The position numbers and the translations under genes were made by a program. Under the pieces are notes generated by a model. The model was not told the origin of the DNA. It saw nothing but the letters and a program-made list of their open reading frames with translations, and did no database searches. Positions 42,965 to 50,614 of a stretch of DNA of 64,000 nt are shown piece by piece. The stretch is from an uncultured Bryobacterales bacterium (lineage in GTDB: Bacteria; Acidobacteriota; Terriglobia; Bryobacterales; UBA6623): assembly GCA_951813605.1 (NCBI GenBank), contig OX638379.1, positions 1,808,471-1,872,470 of the forward strand. The letters run 5' to 3'. Each line of letters begins with the position of its first letter. Positions within the stretch are counted from its first letter, which is position 1.

Positions 42965-44506
42965 CTAGTCTGTTGGCGGCTCCTCGATTACGTTGCCTTC
43001 CAATAGCTCGTTGATCCGCTCCTCTGTGTAGCCGAGCGACTTGAGGATCTCGCGACTGTTGTTGCCCCGGGCTGGCGCCTCGCCGGTTACGTAGCCAGGT
43101 GTCTCGCTGAGCTTCGGAAAGACGCCGAGCTGTTCGTACACGCCGCCGTCAGCTCCGCGAACCGGCGTGACCATGCGTCTCTCGGCCACGGTATCGTCTT
43201 GGACCGCCCGCGAGATTTCGCGCACTTCCGTGACGCAGACGTCCGCTTCAGCGAAAATCTCCATCCAATCCGAGACTTCCTTCTTCTGAAAGGTCCTCGT
43301 CAGCTCGGCCTTTAGAATTTGCTGGGCGTCACCCTCGACATATTGATCCTCGATCAGGTCTTCGCGTTCGATCGCCTCGCAGAGCGCCCTCCAGAACTTC
43401 GGCTCCAAGGCCGCGACCGCAAGGTACCGGGAATTGCGAACTGGATAGATGCTGTAGCAGGCATATCGGCCGAAGAGCCGTTCGTGGCCTCGCTTTGGCC
43501 GGCGCTTCGTGGCTGTGTAATTCGCAATCTGAACCGGCATCAGCCCGAGCACGGAGTCGAACATCGAGATATCAATGCTCTGGCCCTCGTTAGTCTTGGA
43601 CCGCTGCTGCAGGGCCAGCAGGATCCCTATTACCGTCGGGAGCGCACCGGCGGCCACATCCGCGATCTGGATTCCCGGCACGGCGGGCATGCCGTCCGAT
43701 TCGCCCAGCAGGTCGAGCATGCCGGCATAGGCAACGTAGTTCAGGTCGTGGCCAGCCAGTTGCGCATATGGCCCGGTTTGCCCGTATCCGGTCAGCGCGG
43801 CGTAGATCAGCTTCGGGTTAATCTCCTTAAGCTGCTCGTACCCAAGGCCCAAACGGTCCATCGTGCCCGGACGAAACCCGTCGAGCACTATGTCGGACTC
43901 TTTCGCCAGGGCAATGAACGCCTCTTTGCCAGCTTCGTGCTTGAGGTCGATGGCGAGGCTCTTCTTTCCGCGGTTGATGGTCAGGAATGCCGCGTTGACA
44001 CCCTGTGCCTTGGGGAGGTAGTCGCGCATGTAATCCCCTTCCCCGGGCTTCTCGATCTTGATCACTTGCGCCCCGAAGCTTGCCAGGATGTGACTCGCGT
44101 ACGGGCCAGGCAGCAACCGGCTAAGGTCGAGGATACGGATTCCGTCCAGCGGGCGGCGACCATGCGCGACGGGCTGCCGTTCCGCAGAGACTAGTTTCTC
44201 TCGCGTGGTCGTCTTCTTGGTGGCCTTCTTCGCCGCCCGCTTGATTTCGGGGCCCGGCAGCGGTGCACGCTTGGTGGACGTTCGCGTCGGAACGTTCCGA
44301 GCGGGCGGCCTTTTCCCCGCAGAGCTGCCCACGCCAGCCGCCTTGGGCAGAGCCTTGCGCTTGACAGCCTTTGGCTTGGAAGAGGCTTTGCTGCCGGAAG
44401 CGGCTTTCTGCGCGCTGGCCTCGTTGGGCTTGGCCGCAGCCGTCCGTTTCTCGGGGGTGGAATCCTCACCCGCACTCTGTTTTTTCTCGGGGGCTTCGGC
44501 TGTCAT
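42965..44506 (-). CDS. family III CoA-transferase, racemase-like, with histone-H1-like N-terminal tail
   Basis: The protein has 513 aa. Residues 1 to about 112 are Lys/Ala/Pro-rich low complexity with repeated KAA, KKA and KPK units, like histone H1 or AlgP-type tails. The CaiB/BaiF fold begins at DGIRILDLSRLLPGPYASH. The key motif AGHDLNYVAYAG (His253) and IADVAAGAL (Asp283) match alpha-methylacyl-CoA racemase catalytic His/Asp rather than the transferase nucleophile pattern. The enzyme probably racemises or transfers on acyl-CoA. The basic tail is unusual and may bind DNA or polyphosphate. Confidence 0.85.
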   Translation of the reverse strand: MTAEAPEKKQSAGEDSTPEKRTAAAKPNEASAQKAASGSKASSKPKAVKRKALPKAAGVGSSAGKRPPARNVPTRTSTKRAPLPGPEIKRAAKKATKKTTTREKLVSAERQPVAHGRRPLDGIRILDLSRLLPGPYASHILASFGAQVIKIEKPGEGDYMRDYLPKAQGVNAAFLTINRGKKSLAIDLKHEAGKEAFIALAKESDIVLDGFRPGTMDRLGLGYEQLKEINPKLIYAALTGYGQTGPYAQLAGHDLNYVAYAGMLDLLGESDGMPAVPGIQIADVAAGALPTVIGILLALQQRSKTNEGQSIDISMFDSVLGLMPVQIANYTATKRRPKRGHERLFGRYACYSIYPVRNSRYLAVAALEPKFWRALCEAIEREDLIEDQYVEGDAQQILKAELTRTFQKKEVSDWMEIFAEADVCVTEVREISRAVQDDTVAERRMVTPVRGADGGVYEQLGVFPKLSETPGYVTGEAPARGNNSREILKSLGYTEERINELLEGNVIEEPPTD

Positions 44507-45109
44507 GGCGATTGCGGGGCCGCCGCTTCTTCGTGCCCAACCGGGCTATCGTCTGAACCGGCACGAATCCCCCTCGGCTTCGCGGCAACGGGAGGTACGT
44601 TTCGACGGGGGGCAAGCATCAGATGCTCTGGATGGACGGCCTAAACCCACTCAGCATGAAGCGTTGCCTACATTTTTCTAGCCTATTGTATTCGAAAAGC
44701 ATAGCGTACCGCAAGGTCTTCGGAATTGAAGGCTTCCGAATCCTCGACCAGTCCCCTTGCGCGCCTGACGCCCGCGCTGACGCAGAGGAGCCGTCGAACG
44801 GCCACTGCCCGCTCCAGAGCAAGGCCAATGCGGCACCCTAGGAGTTCATTCCACGCCGATGCGCGGGCCGGGCTGTGAACCGGCAATTGCCGGCACAGAC
44901 GCGGACCGGGCGCAACCCGAAGCGGGCCAATCCCCAAGCGTGGGAGTTCGAACGATGGGCTCCCCAGTTGGCGCCGAACTCGGCATACTAGCGTTCGGTG
45001 GCTCGATTCGTTACTATTCGAAACGGATCGTTCGAAGAGCGGATATCCCGTTTGGGGCTGGAATACGAGACCTAGAATTCGGTCGGCGGGTGCATCCGGA
45101 TTCGGATCA
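44507..45109 (+). other. gene-free stretch left of the IS element
   Basis: About 600 bp without a supported gene. It holds the promoter of the H1-tailed gene and sequence leading up to the IS1595 target. No tRNA or repeat was recognised. Confidence 0.4.
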
Positions 45110-45117
45110 AAACGAAA
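45110..45117. repeat. target-site duplication, left copy (AAACGAAA)
   Basis: AAACGAAA directly abuts the left terminal repeat at 45118 and is repeated at 46156-46163 directly after the right one. An 8-bp duplication is the normal IS1595 target size. Confidence 0.92.
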
Positions 45118-46155
45118 GGCTCAATTAGCGAAACGTATGCATTTTGTTCGATATTTGGTATAATTCCTTTAGGTGCAGGAGGATCGTGTCCCATGACGAA
45201 CGAGAGATTCCAGAGTTGGCTGGCGGGGTTGGACCGCTTATCAGAAGCGCAGTGGTCGCAACTCGAGCAGGCCGTGCAAGAGCGCAGCGAAGGGGCTGCG
45301 GCGGTGGCCGCGATTGAACTGCAAATTGACGCCCAGCGGCGCTGTCGGCACTGCCAGGCCGGCGGGGCAGTGCGCCGCGGCAAGACGCGCGGGTTGCGCC
45401 GCTACAGTTGCAAGCAGTGCGGCAAGACGTTCAATGCCTTGAGCGGCACGGCGCTGTCTGGATTGCATCACAAGGAGCGCTGGCTGGCGTTGGGGCGCTC
45501 ATTGGTGGAGCGGGAATCGGTCCGGCAGTCGGCGCAGCGCTGCGGGGTGGCGGTCACGACCGCGTTTCGCTGGCGGCATCGCTTCATGGCGCAGGCGGGA
45601 CAGTTGGCGGGGCGGCTGGAAGGGCTGGTGGAAGCGGACGAAACGTATGTGCTGGAGAGCCGCAAGGGGGAGCGGAAGCTAGAGCGGAAGGCCCGGCGGC
45701 GGGGCGGGCGGGCCCGGCAGCGGGGCCTGTCCAAGCAGCAGGTGCCGGTGCTGCTGGCCGCCGCGCGCGGGGGCGCGACCGCGGGCCAAGTGCTGAAGAG
45801 AGTGAGCCAGGCGAGTTTGCAGGCCGCGCTGGAGCCGCTGCTGGCCAGCGACGCGGTGCTGCTGAGCGACGGCGGTCGAGCGTATCCGGGCTGTGCCCGG
45901 CGGCTGGGGGTCCAGCACGAGGCGGTGAACGTGTCGGCGGGCATGCGGGTGCGCGGGAGCTATCACATCCAAACGGTGAACAATCGGCACCAACAATTGA
46001 AAGCGTTTCTGCAACCGTTTCGGGGGGTAGCGACGAAGTACTTGGACAGCTACCTGCGCTGGTTTCAGCAGGTCGGATTAGTGCGAGAGGCGTCCCCTCG
46101 TAGCTGCTTGGTGGCCTCAATGACACCCCAATGCATACGTTTCGCTAATTGAGCC
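45118..46155 (+). mobile_element. complete IS1595-family insertion sequence
   Basis: The element is 1038 bp. Its 26-bp terminal inverted repeats (45118-45143 and 46130-46155) are identical and begin GGCTCAATTAGCG. The 8-bp target duplication AAACGAAA flanks it. One transposase gene fills it, and the last codons and stop lie inside the right repeat. A TATAAT at 45159-45164 and an AGGAGGA at 45177-45183 precede the gene. Perfect ends and an intact gene suggest recent movement. Confidence 0.95.
45193..46152 (+). CDS. IS1595-family transposase
   Basis: The protein has 319 aa. The N-terminal zinc knuckle has CRHCQAGG and CKQCGKTFNALSG, typical of IS1595. The catalytic core follows: EADETYVLES (first Asp), LLSDGGRAYPGC (second Asp) and HIQTVNNRHQQLKAFLQPF, then RGVATKYLDSYLRWF, in the DD(N/K) style of this family. 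AGGAGGA precedes the ATG by 9 bases. It catalyses cut-and-paste movement of the flanking element and appears intact. Confidence 0.95.
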   Translation: MTNERFQSWLAGLDRLSEAQWSQLEQAVQERSEGAAAVAAIELQIDAQRRCRHCQAGGAVRRGKTRGLRRYSCKQCGKTFNALSGTALSGLHHKERWLALGRSLVERESVRQSAQRCGVAVTTAFRWRHRFMAQAGQLAGRLEGLVEADETYVLESRKGERKLERKARRRGGRARQRGLSKQQVPVLLAAARGGATAGQVLKRVSQASLQAALEPLLASDAVLLSDGGRAYPGCARRLGVQHEAVNVSAGMRVRGSYHIQTVNNRHQQLKAFLQPFRGVATKYLDSYLRWFQQVGLVREASPRSCLVASMTPQCIRFAN

Positions 46156-46163
46156 AAACGAAA
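46130..46163. repeat. right terminal repeat plus target-site duplication
   Basis: Positions 46130-46155 are the reverse complement of 45118-45143 (26/26). The adjoining 46156-46163 is the second AAACGAAA copy. The transposase stop codon at 46150-46152 lies inside the repeat. Confidence 0.93.
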
Positions 46164-46265
46164 TCGATTTCTTGTAACCAACCCGCAACCGCATCCGCTG
46201 CCAGTGCGTCCAATCTAACTCACATGGGAACGATGACGACTACAATGTCCGGGAAAGGCTACCCG

Positions 46266-46922
46266 ATGGCTCCCCGTAGCCGGATCGCTACCAATCGCCC
46301 CGTGTCGTTCGAGAACGCTTCAGAGGCAGAAGTCGTGCGCCGGGCGAAGGCGGGTGACGAGCTCGCCTTCGCAGAGATCATTCAACGGCACCAGAAGATG
46401 GTCTATAGCGTCGCCTACCGGATGGTCCGCCGCCGAATCGACGCGGAGGACGTGGCGCAGCAGGTCTTCGCGAAGATCTTCTACGCCTTGAAGAAATTCA
46501 ACATGCGGTCGTCGCTCTCGACGTGGATATACAGGATTGCATTGAACGAGACCTACGACTACCTTCGCAGACTCAAGAACCGGCGTGTTCTTTACGAAGG
46601 GGACATGAGAGAAAGTGTCGACGAATTCGTGCAGGACTCGCGAATAGCGGCGGACCGCGGACCGGGCGCCGCGGAGCAATCAGAGCGCCGAGACTATCTG
46701 ATCAAGCTTCTAGCGCACGTAAGCTCCGAAGAGCGAATGCTGCTGTTCCGGAAGGAAGTCGAAGGGCTTACCGTGCAGGAGTTGTCTTCAATGACCGGAA
46801 TCAACCAAAACACCATCAAGGTGAAACTGTTCCGAGCCCGCAAGAAACTGGTCAAGGCTGCAGCTAAGCTCGAATCGGGAGGGGCCGCCAAAGGTGGTAA
46901 AATTCGCGGCGGGGGAGTATGA
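46266..46922 (+). CDS. ECF-type RNA polymerase sigma factor
   Basis: The protein has about 218 aa from the ATG at 46266, with AAAGG seven bases upstream; ATG 46224 is an alternative. Region 2 is EIIQRHQKMVYSVAYRMV and AEDVAQQVFAKIFYALKKF, with STWIYRIALNETYDYLRR after it. Region 4 is EERMLLFRKEVEGLTVQELS and INQNTIKVKLFRARKKL. ECF sigma factors direct RNA polymerase to stress promoters and are held by anti-sigma factors; the next gene fits that role. The IS1595 element ends about 110 bp upstream, where the sigma promoter would be. Confidence 0.93.
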   Translation: MAPRSRIATNRPVSFENASEAEVVRRAKAGDELAFAEIIQRHQKMVYSVAYRMVRRRIDAEDVAQQVFAKIFYALKKFNMRSSLSTWIYRIALNETYDYLRRLKNRRVLYEGDMRESVDEFVQDSRIAADRGPGAAEQSERRDYLIKLLAHVSSEERMLLFRKEVEGLTVQELSSMTGINQNTIKVKLFRARKKLVKAAAKLESGGAAKGGKIRGGGV

Positions 46923-47434
46923 CGAGGCACCGAACGATGGACAAATTCCTACGCAGCAATCTCGAGGACTACCTCTCGGGCCAGCTTGGCGAGGCGGCTC
47001 GCCGTGAGTTCGAGAGCCGCTTGGGGCGTAACCCCGAAGCCCGTAATACGGTGCAACGGATGGTCGGCATCTCCGGGATGTTCAGTTCATTCAACATCCC
47101 TGACAACGATTGCCTAGGGCCCCCGCCAGGCTTCTGCGGCAAGGTCCTACGTAAGATCGCGGCCGAGAGGAAACCCGAGTTCTGGGATTTCTTACTGCAG
47201 CCGTTGGTGATCCGACGAGTGGCGATAGCTTCCTGCGCCTGGCTGCTGATGCTGTTGTCGGCAAACGCGTACGACTCATTCGATCAACCCTCGACGGAGC
47301 ATATCGCCCAGACGATTCTCGCGGAGCCCCCGGAAAGCGCCGACTATTGCAACGTCCGCCTAGGCTGCGACATCGACTTGAACCGCAGTTCGATGCTGGC
47401 GGCCGTAATGGTCCCGAGGAACTTTGGCCGATGA
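46919..47434 (+). CDS. membrane anti-sigma factor-like protein
   Basis: The protein has 171 aa. The start codon overlaps the sigma stop (ATGA), so the two are coupled. The N-terminal domain (LRSNLEDYLSGQLGEAARRE) has the helical look of an anti-sigma domain but lacks the HxxxCxxC zinc motif. One membrane helix follows (VIRRVAIASCAWLLMLLSAN), and a short periplasmic tail. It probably binds the ECF sigma factor at the inner membrane. No family hit can be claimed. Confidence 0.75.
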   Translation: MTRHRTMDKFLRSNLEDYLSGQLGEAARREFESRLGRNPEARNTVQRMVGISGMFSSFNIPDNDCLGPPPGFCGKVLRKIAAERKPEFWDFLLQPLVIRRVAIASCAWLLMLLSANAYDSFDQPSTEHIAQTILAEPPESADYCNVRLGCDIDLNRSSMLAAVMVPRNFGR

Positions 47435-47796
47435 TGCGGGAAGTCCCGGCGGCTTCGGTCAGCAAGGCCGTTGGAGTATTAGCTTTGGTATTCTTCTGCG
47501 GTTTTGCTACCGGGCTCTTGAGTTACAACCTGATAGGGTCCGAGCCGGCTAGGCGCGGCACGCAATTCCGGATCGACGCGACCGTGCAGGATCTCACCAC
47601 GAAGCTATCGCTGAACCCGAGCCAAGTCGAGCAGATCCGGGAAATACTCGATGACGTGATCATGGAAGAGGCCGAACTGCTCAGCCAACTCAAATGGAAT
47701 CAGTTTGATGCGCGCGAACGGATCACCAAGTGCCTAACCCCGGAGCAGAGCCAGCGATTCAACCAGATGATGCAGGTGGCGTTCAAGTCCCAATGA
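47431..47796 (+). CDS. CpxP/Spy-like periplasmic sensor protein
   Basis: The protein has 121 aa and overlaps the previous stop by ATGA. A membrane helix (VGVLALVFFCGFATGLLSY) anchors a helical domain with LTTKLSLNPSQVEQIREIL and later ITKCLTPEQSQRFNQMMQ. The two LTxxQ-type motifs are the hallmark of the Spy/CpxP/CnrX helical-hairpin family, which sense misfolded protein or metal in the periplasm. Placement after sigma and anti-sigma genes resembles Cnr-like systems. Confidence 0.75.
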   Translation: MMREVPAASVSKAVGVLALVFFCGFATGLLSYNLIGSEPARRGTQFRIDATVQDLTTKLSLNPSQVEQIREILDDVIMEEAELLSQLKWNQFDARERITKCLTPEQSQRFNQMMQVAFKSQ

Positions 47797-48134
47797 TCGT
47801 CCGCGGCATTGCTGCCCGAGCAGTGTTCTCGAACCGCAAGATGGGCAAATCGGGGCTGCTTTCAGGAAACCAAGTCTTTTCGGGCCTGAATTGCTTCCTG
47901 CCCGGGCAAACTCATTCTCTGCACACACATGCCGGCCAGGACAAGCTTTACTTCGTTCTCGAAGGCCGGGGCAACGTGACCGTCGGCGCGGACACAGACG
48001 CTATCGAAGCCGGGGACTTGGTATTGGCACGTGAGGGCGTGCAGCACGCACTTGAGAATCCGGGTCCGGACAATCTAGTCGTACTGGCCGTGATGGCCCC
48101 ACCGCCAGCCACGCGGTCCAAGTCGGATCAATAA
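47793..48134 (+). CDS. single-domain cupin protein
   Basis: The protein has 113 aa and its ATG overlaps the preceding stop by ATGA. The cupin motif 1 is SLHTHAGQDKLYFVLEGRG, with two His and a Gln where the classic motif has three ligands, and motif 2 is DLVLAREGVQHALENPG with one more His. These are likely metal ligands. Cupins of this size often bind small molecules or act as sensors or isomerases. Being fourth in the coupled operon, it may carry the response or act on the signal. Confidence 0.88.
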   Translation: MIVRGIAARAVFSNRKMGKSGLLSGNQVFSGLNCFLPGQTHSLHTHAGQDKLYFVLEGRGNVTVGADTDAIEAGDLVLAREGVQHALENPGPDNLVVLAVMAPPPATRSKSDQ

Positions 48135-48156
48135 GACTCTCGCTCGAGCGACGTCC

Positions 48157-49584
48157 CTAGGCGGCACCGTTCCGCCCCTTGGCGGAAGACACGTTCACGC
48201 CCTCAACCCCCATTGAATCAATCTCCGAGAATTTAACTTTTCGCTGCTCGTCCATCGCTAGGTTCGCCAGCATAACAGCGACAGAATCCTGCAATCCGAC
48301 CTCGATGCCGGCGAGTGGCCTGGAGCCACTGGCAACGTCATTCAAGAAGCTCGACAGCTCGGCGTATTCGGGATCGACGGTCTCGCTAGGTCGCAGGATT
48401 CCCTTGTGGTAGGCCCAGGTCTTAGCGAAGAATAATTCCTTTTCGATAAACCCGACCTGTGCGGGGTCGATCGCTTCAGGATCGATTGGAAACCCGTCGC
48501 CCTGCTCGGCAGTATCGAGCGCCACTGTCGCTCCAGCAACCCAATTCTCGCCGTCCTTCTCTTGCTTGGCTTGATCCTCCATCTTGACTTTCATCACGTC
48601 CGGGTAAAGCAGGCCGTCGCCGTATGGAATCAACGTCAACTCGATTGCGCCGTCGGTGCCGAGAATCGTTTCGCGACAGCCATCGCCCGGCACACGCCGA
48701 CCGGCGATATGCCGATTGGTCATGATGGAACTGTACTGCAGCTTCTGCCCGCCCGGGTACTCGAAGATCAACTGGATGTTGTCGTAAATGTCGCGACCGT
48801 CCTTCCAGTAGTCCAAGCCCCCGACACCCATGACGGATTCGGGATGCTGGTCGAGGAACCAGTCCGCGACGTCGACCTGGTGCGACATCAACTCGGCGCA
48901 CAGTCCGCCGGAATACTTCCGGTACAAGCGCCAATTGAACTGGTCCTCGAATTCCTGGGACGCCTTTCGACGCCAGTTGGTATTGCGGTGCCACTGGGCT
49001 TGGATATGGGTGATGTCGCCGATGACCCCAGCGTCGACCAATTCCTTCGCCCGCTGGTATAGCAGGCTGTAGCGCCTCTGCAAGCCGACCTGTATGGTGA
49101 GTTCCGGGTGGGCTTCGTGCAGGCTCCTGAGGGCATGCACTTCCTCCGGCGTGAATACCAGCGACTTCTCGCAGAACACGTGCTTGCCCGCTTCCAAGGC
49201 GGCCTTCATGACCGGAAAGTGGAGGAACAGGGGGACCGTGATGAACACGGCCTCGATCTCATCCTGAGCTAGCAGCTCGTTGTAGTCGCTATAGGCGCGC
49301 GGCTCGTTGTCGAAGACCTTCAGCGCCCTGTTGAGATTCTTCTCATAGATGTCGCAGAGAGCGACGCACTTGCCGTGCTCCATGTGAACCAAGTGGCGTT
49401 CCAGCAACCGGCGGCCCCGGCTGCCCGGCCCGATCATCGCGTAGTTAACGACACGCTCGGCCCCCTTCGCCTTGCGCACGAATGGGCCCTTGCTCGCGAC
49501 GGCAGCCGCGACGCCCATGGCAGCGGCGGTCTTCGCAAAGTCGCGTCTATGCAAGTGCTGAGTGGTCGGCTCGGTGTCTGCCAT
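48157..49584 (-). CDS. Tat-exported Gfo/Idh/MocA oxidoreductase
   Basis: The protein has 475 aa. The start at 49584 follows GGAGG by 5 bases. The N-terminus carries LHRRDFAKTAAAMGVAAA, a twin-arginine signal. The nucleotide fold has YAMIGPGSRGRRLLE, and the usual EKP motif reads EKS (FCEKSLVFTPEE). The catalytic His and Asp region is SHQVDVADWFLDQHPE. It probably oxidises or reduces a sugar or inositol outside the cytoplasm. It converges on the cupin operon. Confidence 0.9.
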   Translation of the reverse strand: MADTEPTTQHLHRRDFAKTAAAMGVAAAVASKGPFVRKAKGAERVVNYAMIGPGSRGRRLLERHLVHMEHGKCVALCDIYEKNLNRALKVFDNEPRAYSDYNELLAQDEIEAVFITVPLFLHFPVMKAALEAGKHVFCEKSLVFTPEEVHALRSLHEAHPELTIQVGLQRRYSLLYQRAKELVDAGVIGDITHIQAQWHRNTNWRRKASQEFEDQFNWRLYRKYSGGLCAELMSHQVDVADWFLDQHPESVMGVGGLDYWKDGRDIYDNIQLIFEYPGGQKLQYSSIMTNRHIAGRRVPGDGCRETILGTDGAIELTLIPYGDGLLYPDVMKVKMEDQAKQEKDGENWVAGATVALDTAEQGDGFPIDPEAIDPAQVGFIEKELFFAKTWAYHKGILRPSETVDPEYAELSSFLNDVASGSRPLAGIEVGLQDSVAVMLANLAMDEQRKVKFSEIDSMGVEGVNVSSAKGRNGAA

Positions 49585-49784
49585 CAGTTCCTCCAAGGTC
49601 TAGTATCCTTCTTCCGAGTCTAGCTTGCGGTGCATGCAACCGCAACCGGCTAAGCCGGTGGCGGTTCGACACTTGGGGGTCAGCAGCGTGGCTGGGGGGC
49701 CAGGACCGCACGGTGCGGAGATTGGGCACCTTGCTGGAGGAATCGAATCACTCCCGGAGACTCGGTCCCACCCTAGGCACGGCC

Positions 49785-50174
49785 TCAGCCGAACAGCCCG
49801 GCAGATCGCTCGGAGGCATCGAAATACGCTTCCACTTGCCGGTCGAGAGTGCCTCCCTGCCCTGTCGGCCTCTTGCGTTCCACGGATCCAGAATCGACCG
49901 GAAGGTGGTTTCTCTCCAGGACCCAACGCACGCGGCCGGACGGCGAGAGGGCAAATCTCGCGGCGTCTGCAACGCCGTCCGGCACGCGCTCGCATCGGGT
50001 TCGCGCGTACCCAAGATTGCAACCGAGGACCAGCAGTTCGCCATTCGGCCGGAATGATTCGTTGGGATCTGCCCTGCAAGTCCCCGCATATGGACGACCC
50101 AGAGGAGGTCGATACTTGCCCGGCCACACGCTCCACGGCAAGCGGTCGCTCGGTTCGAAGCAAGGACACGCCAT
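49785..50174 (-). CDS. cysteine-containing hypothetical protein
   Basis: The protein has about 129 aa from the ATG at 50174; an in-frame ATG at 50198 is an alternative. The start MACPCFEPSDRLPW, then GRPYAGTCRADPNES, then LLVLGCNLGYARTRCERVP, gives five cysteines in a layout I recall from conserved hypothetical proteins of Acidobacteria. Coding use looks real. The following part with ADAARFALSPSGRVRWVLER is well ordered. It is divergent from the small TPR gene. Function unknown. Confidence 0.65.
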   Translation of the reverse strand: MACPCFEPSDRLPWSVWPGKYRPPLGRPYAGTCRADPNESFRPNGELLVLGCNLGYARTRCERVPDGVADAARFALSPSGRVRWVLERNHLPVDSGSVERKRPTGQGGTLDRQVEAYFDASERSAGLFG

Positions 50175-50242
50175 CAATATTGAGTTTATGATCAACAATC
50201 GGAGGTCTGCCCCACGCTCCGTAGTATGCTTACGTTTCTGCC

Positions 50243-50554
50243 ATGGATCGAATCGTCGCTCTGCAAGGAATGCTCGAGGCCGATCCTACGAATCACTTCG
50301 TTCGTTATGCATTAGCGCAGGAACTCGTCAATCGAGGCGAGGACCATCGGGCAGCCGAAGAGTTCCAGTGCATCCTCGACGCGGACGCGAATTACCAAGC
50401 CGCTTACTACCACGCTGGCAAGGCACTGGAGCGACTGGGTCGCCTCGGCGAAGCGAAGGCCCTGTACGTGCAGGGAATCGAAGCCTCGTTTAGGACTGGT
50501 AACGCTCACGCCCGGAGCGAACTCGAAGCGGCCTTGGAGGAGGCTTCGGCCTGA
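50243..50554 (+). CDS. small TPR protein
   Basis: The protein has 103 aa and consists of about two TPR units: NHFVRYALAQELVNRGEDHR with FQCILDADANYQAAYYHAGK, and LERLGRLGEAKALYVQGIEA. It has no signal. It starts 68 bp from the divergent hypothetical gene. It probably forms a protein contact module; the partner is unknown. Its stop abuts the next gene. Confidence 0.85.
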   Translation: MDRIVALQGMLEADPTNHFVRYALAQELVNRGEDHRAAEEFQCILDADANYQAAYYHAGKALERLGRLGEAKALYVQGIEASFRTGNAHARSELEAALEEASA

Positions 50555-50614
50555 TTGCCTGCACCCCCCCCGAACTCTGTCGTTCAGGCCATTGGCCCTC
50601 GAGCCCCGAGCGCT

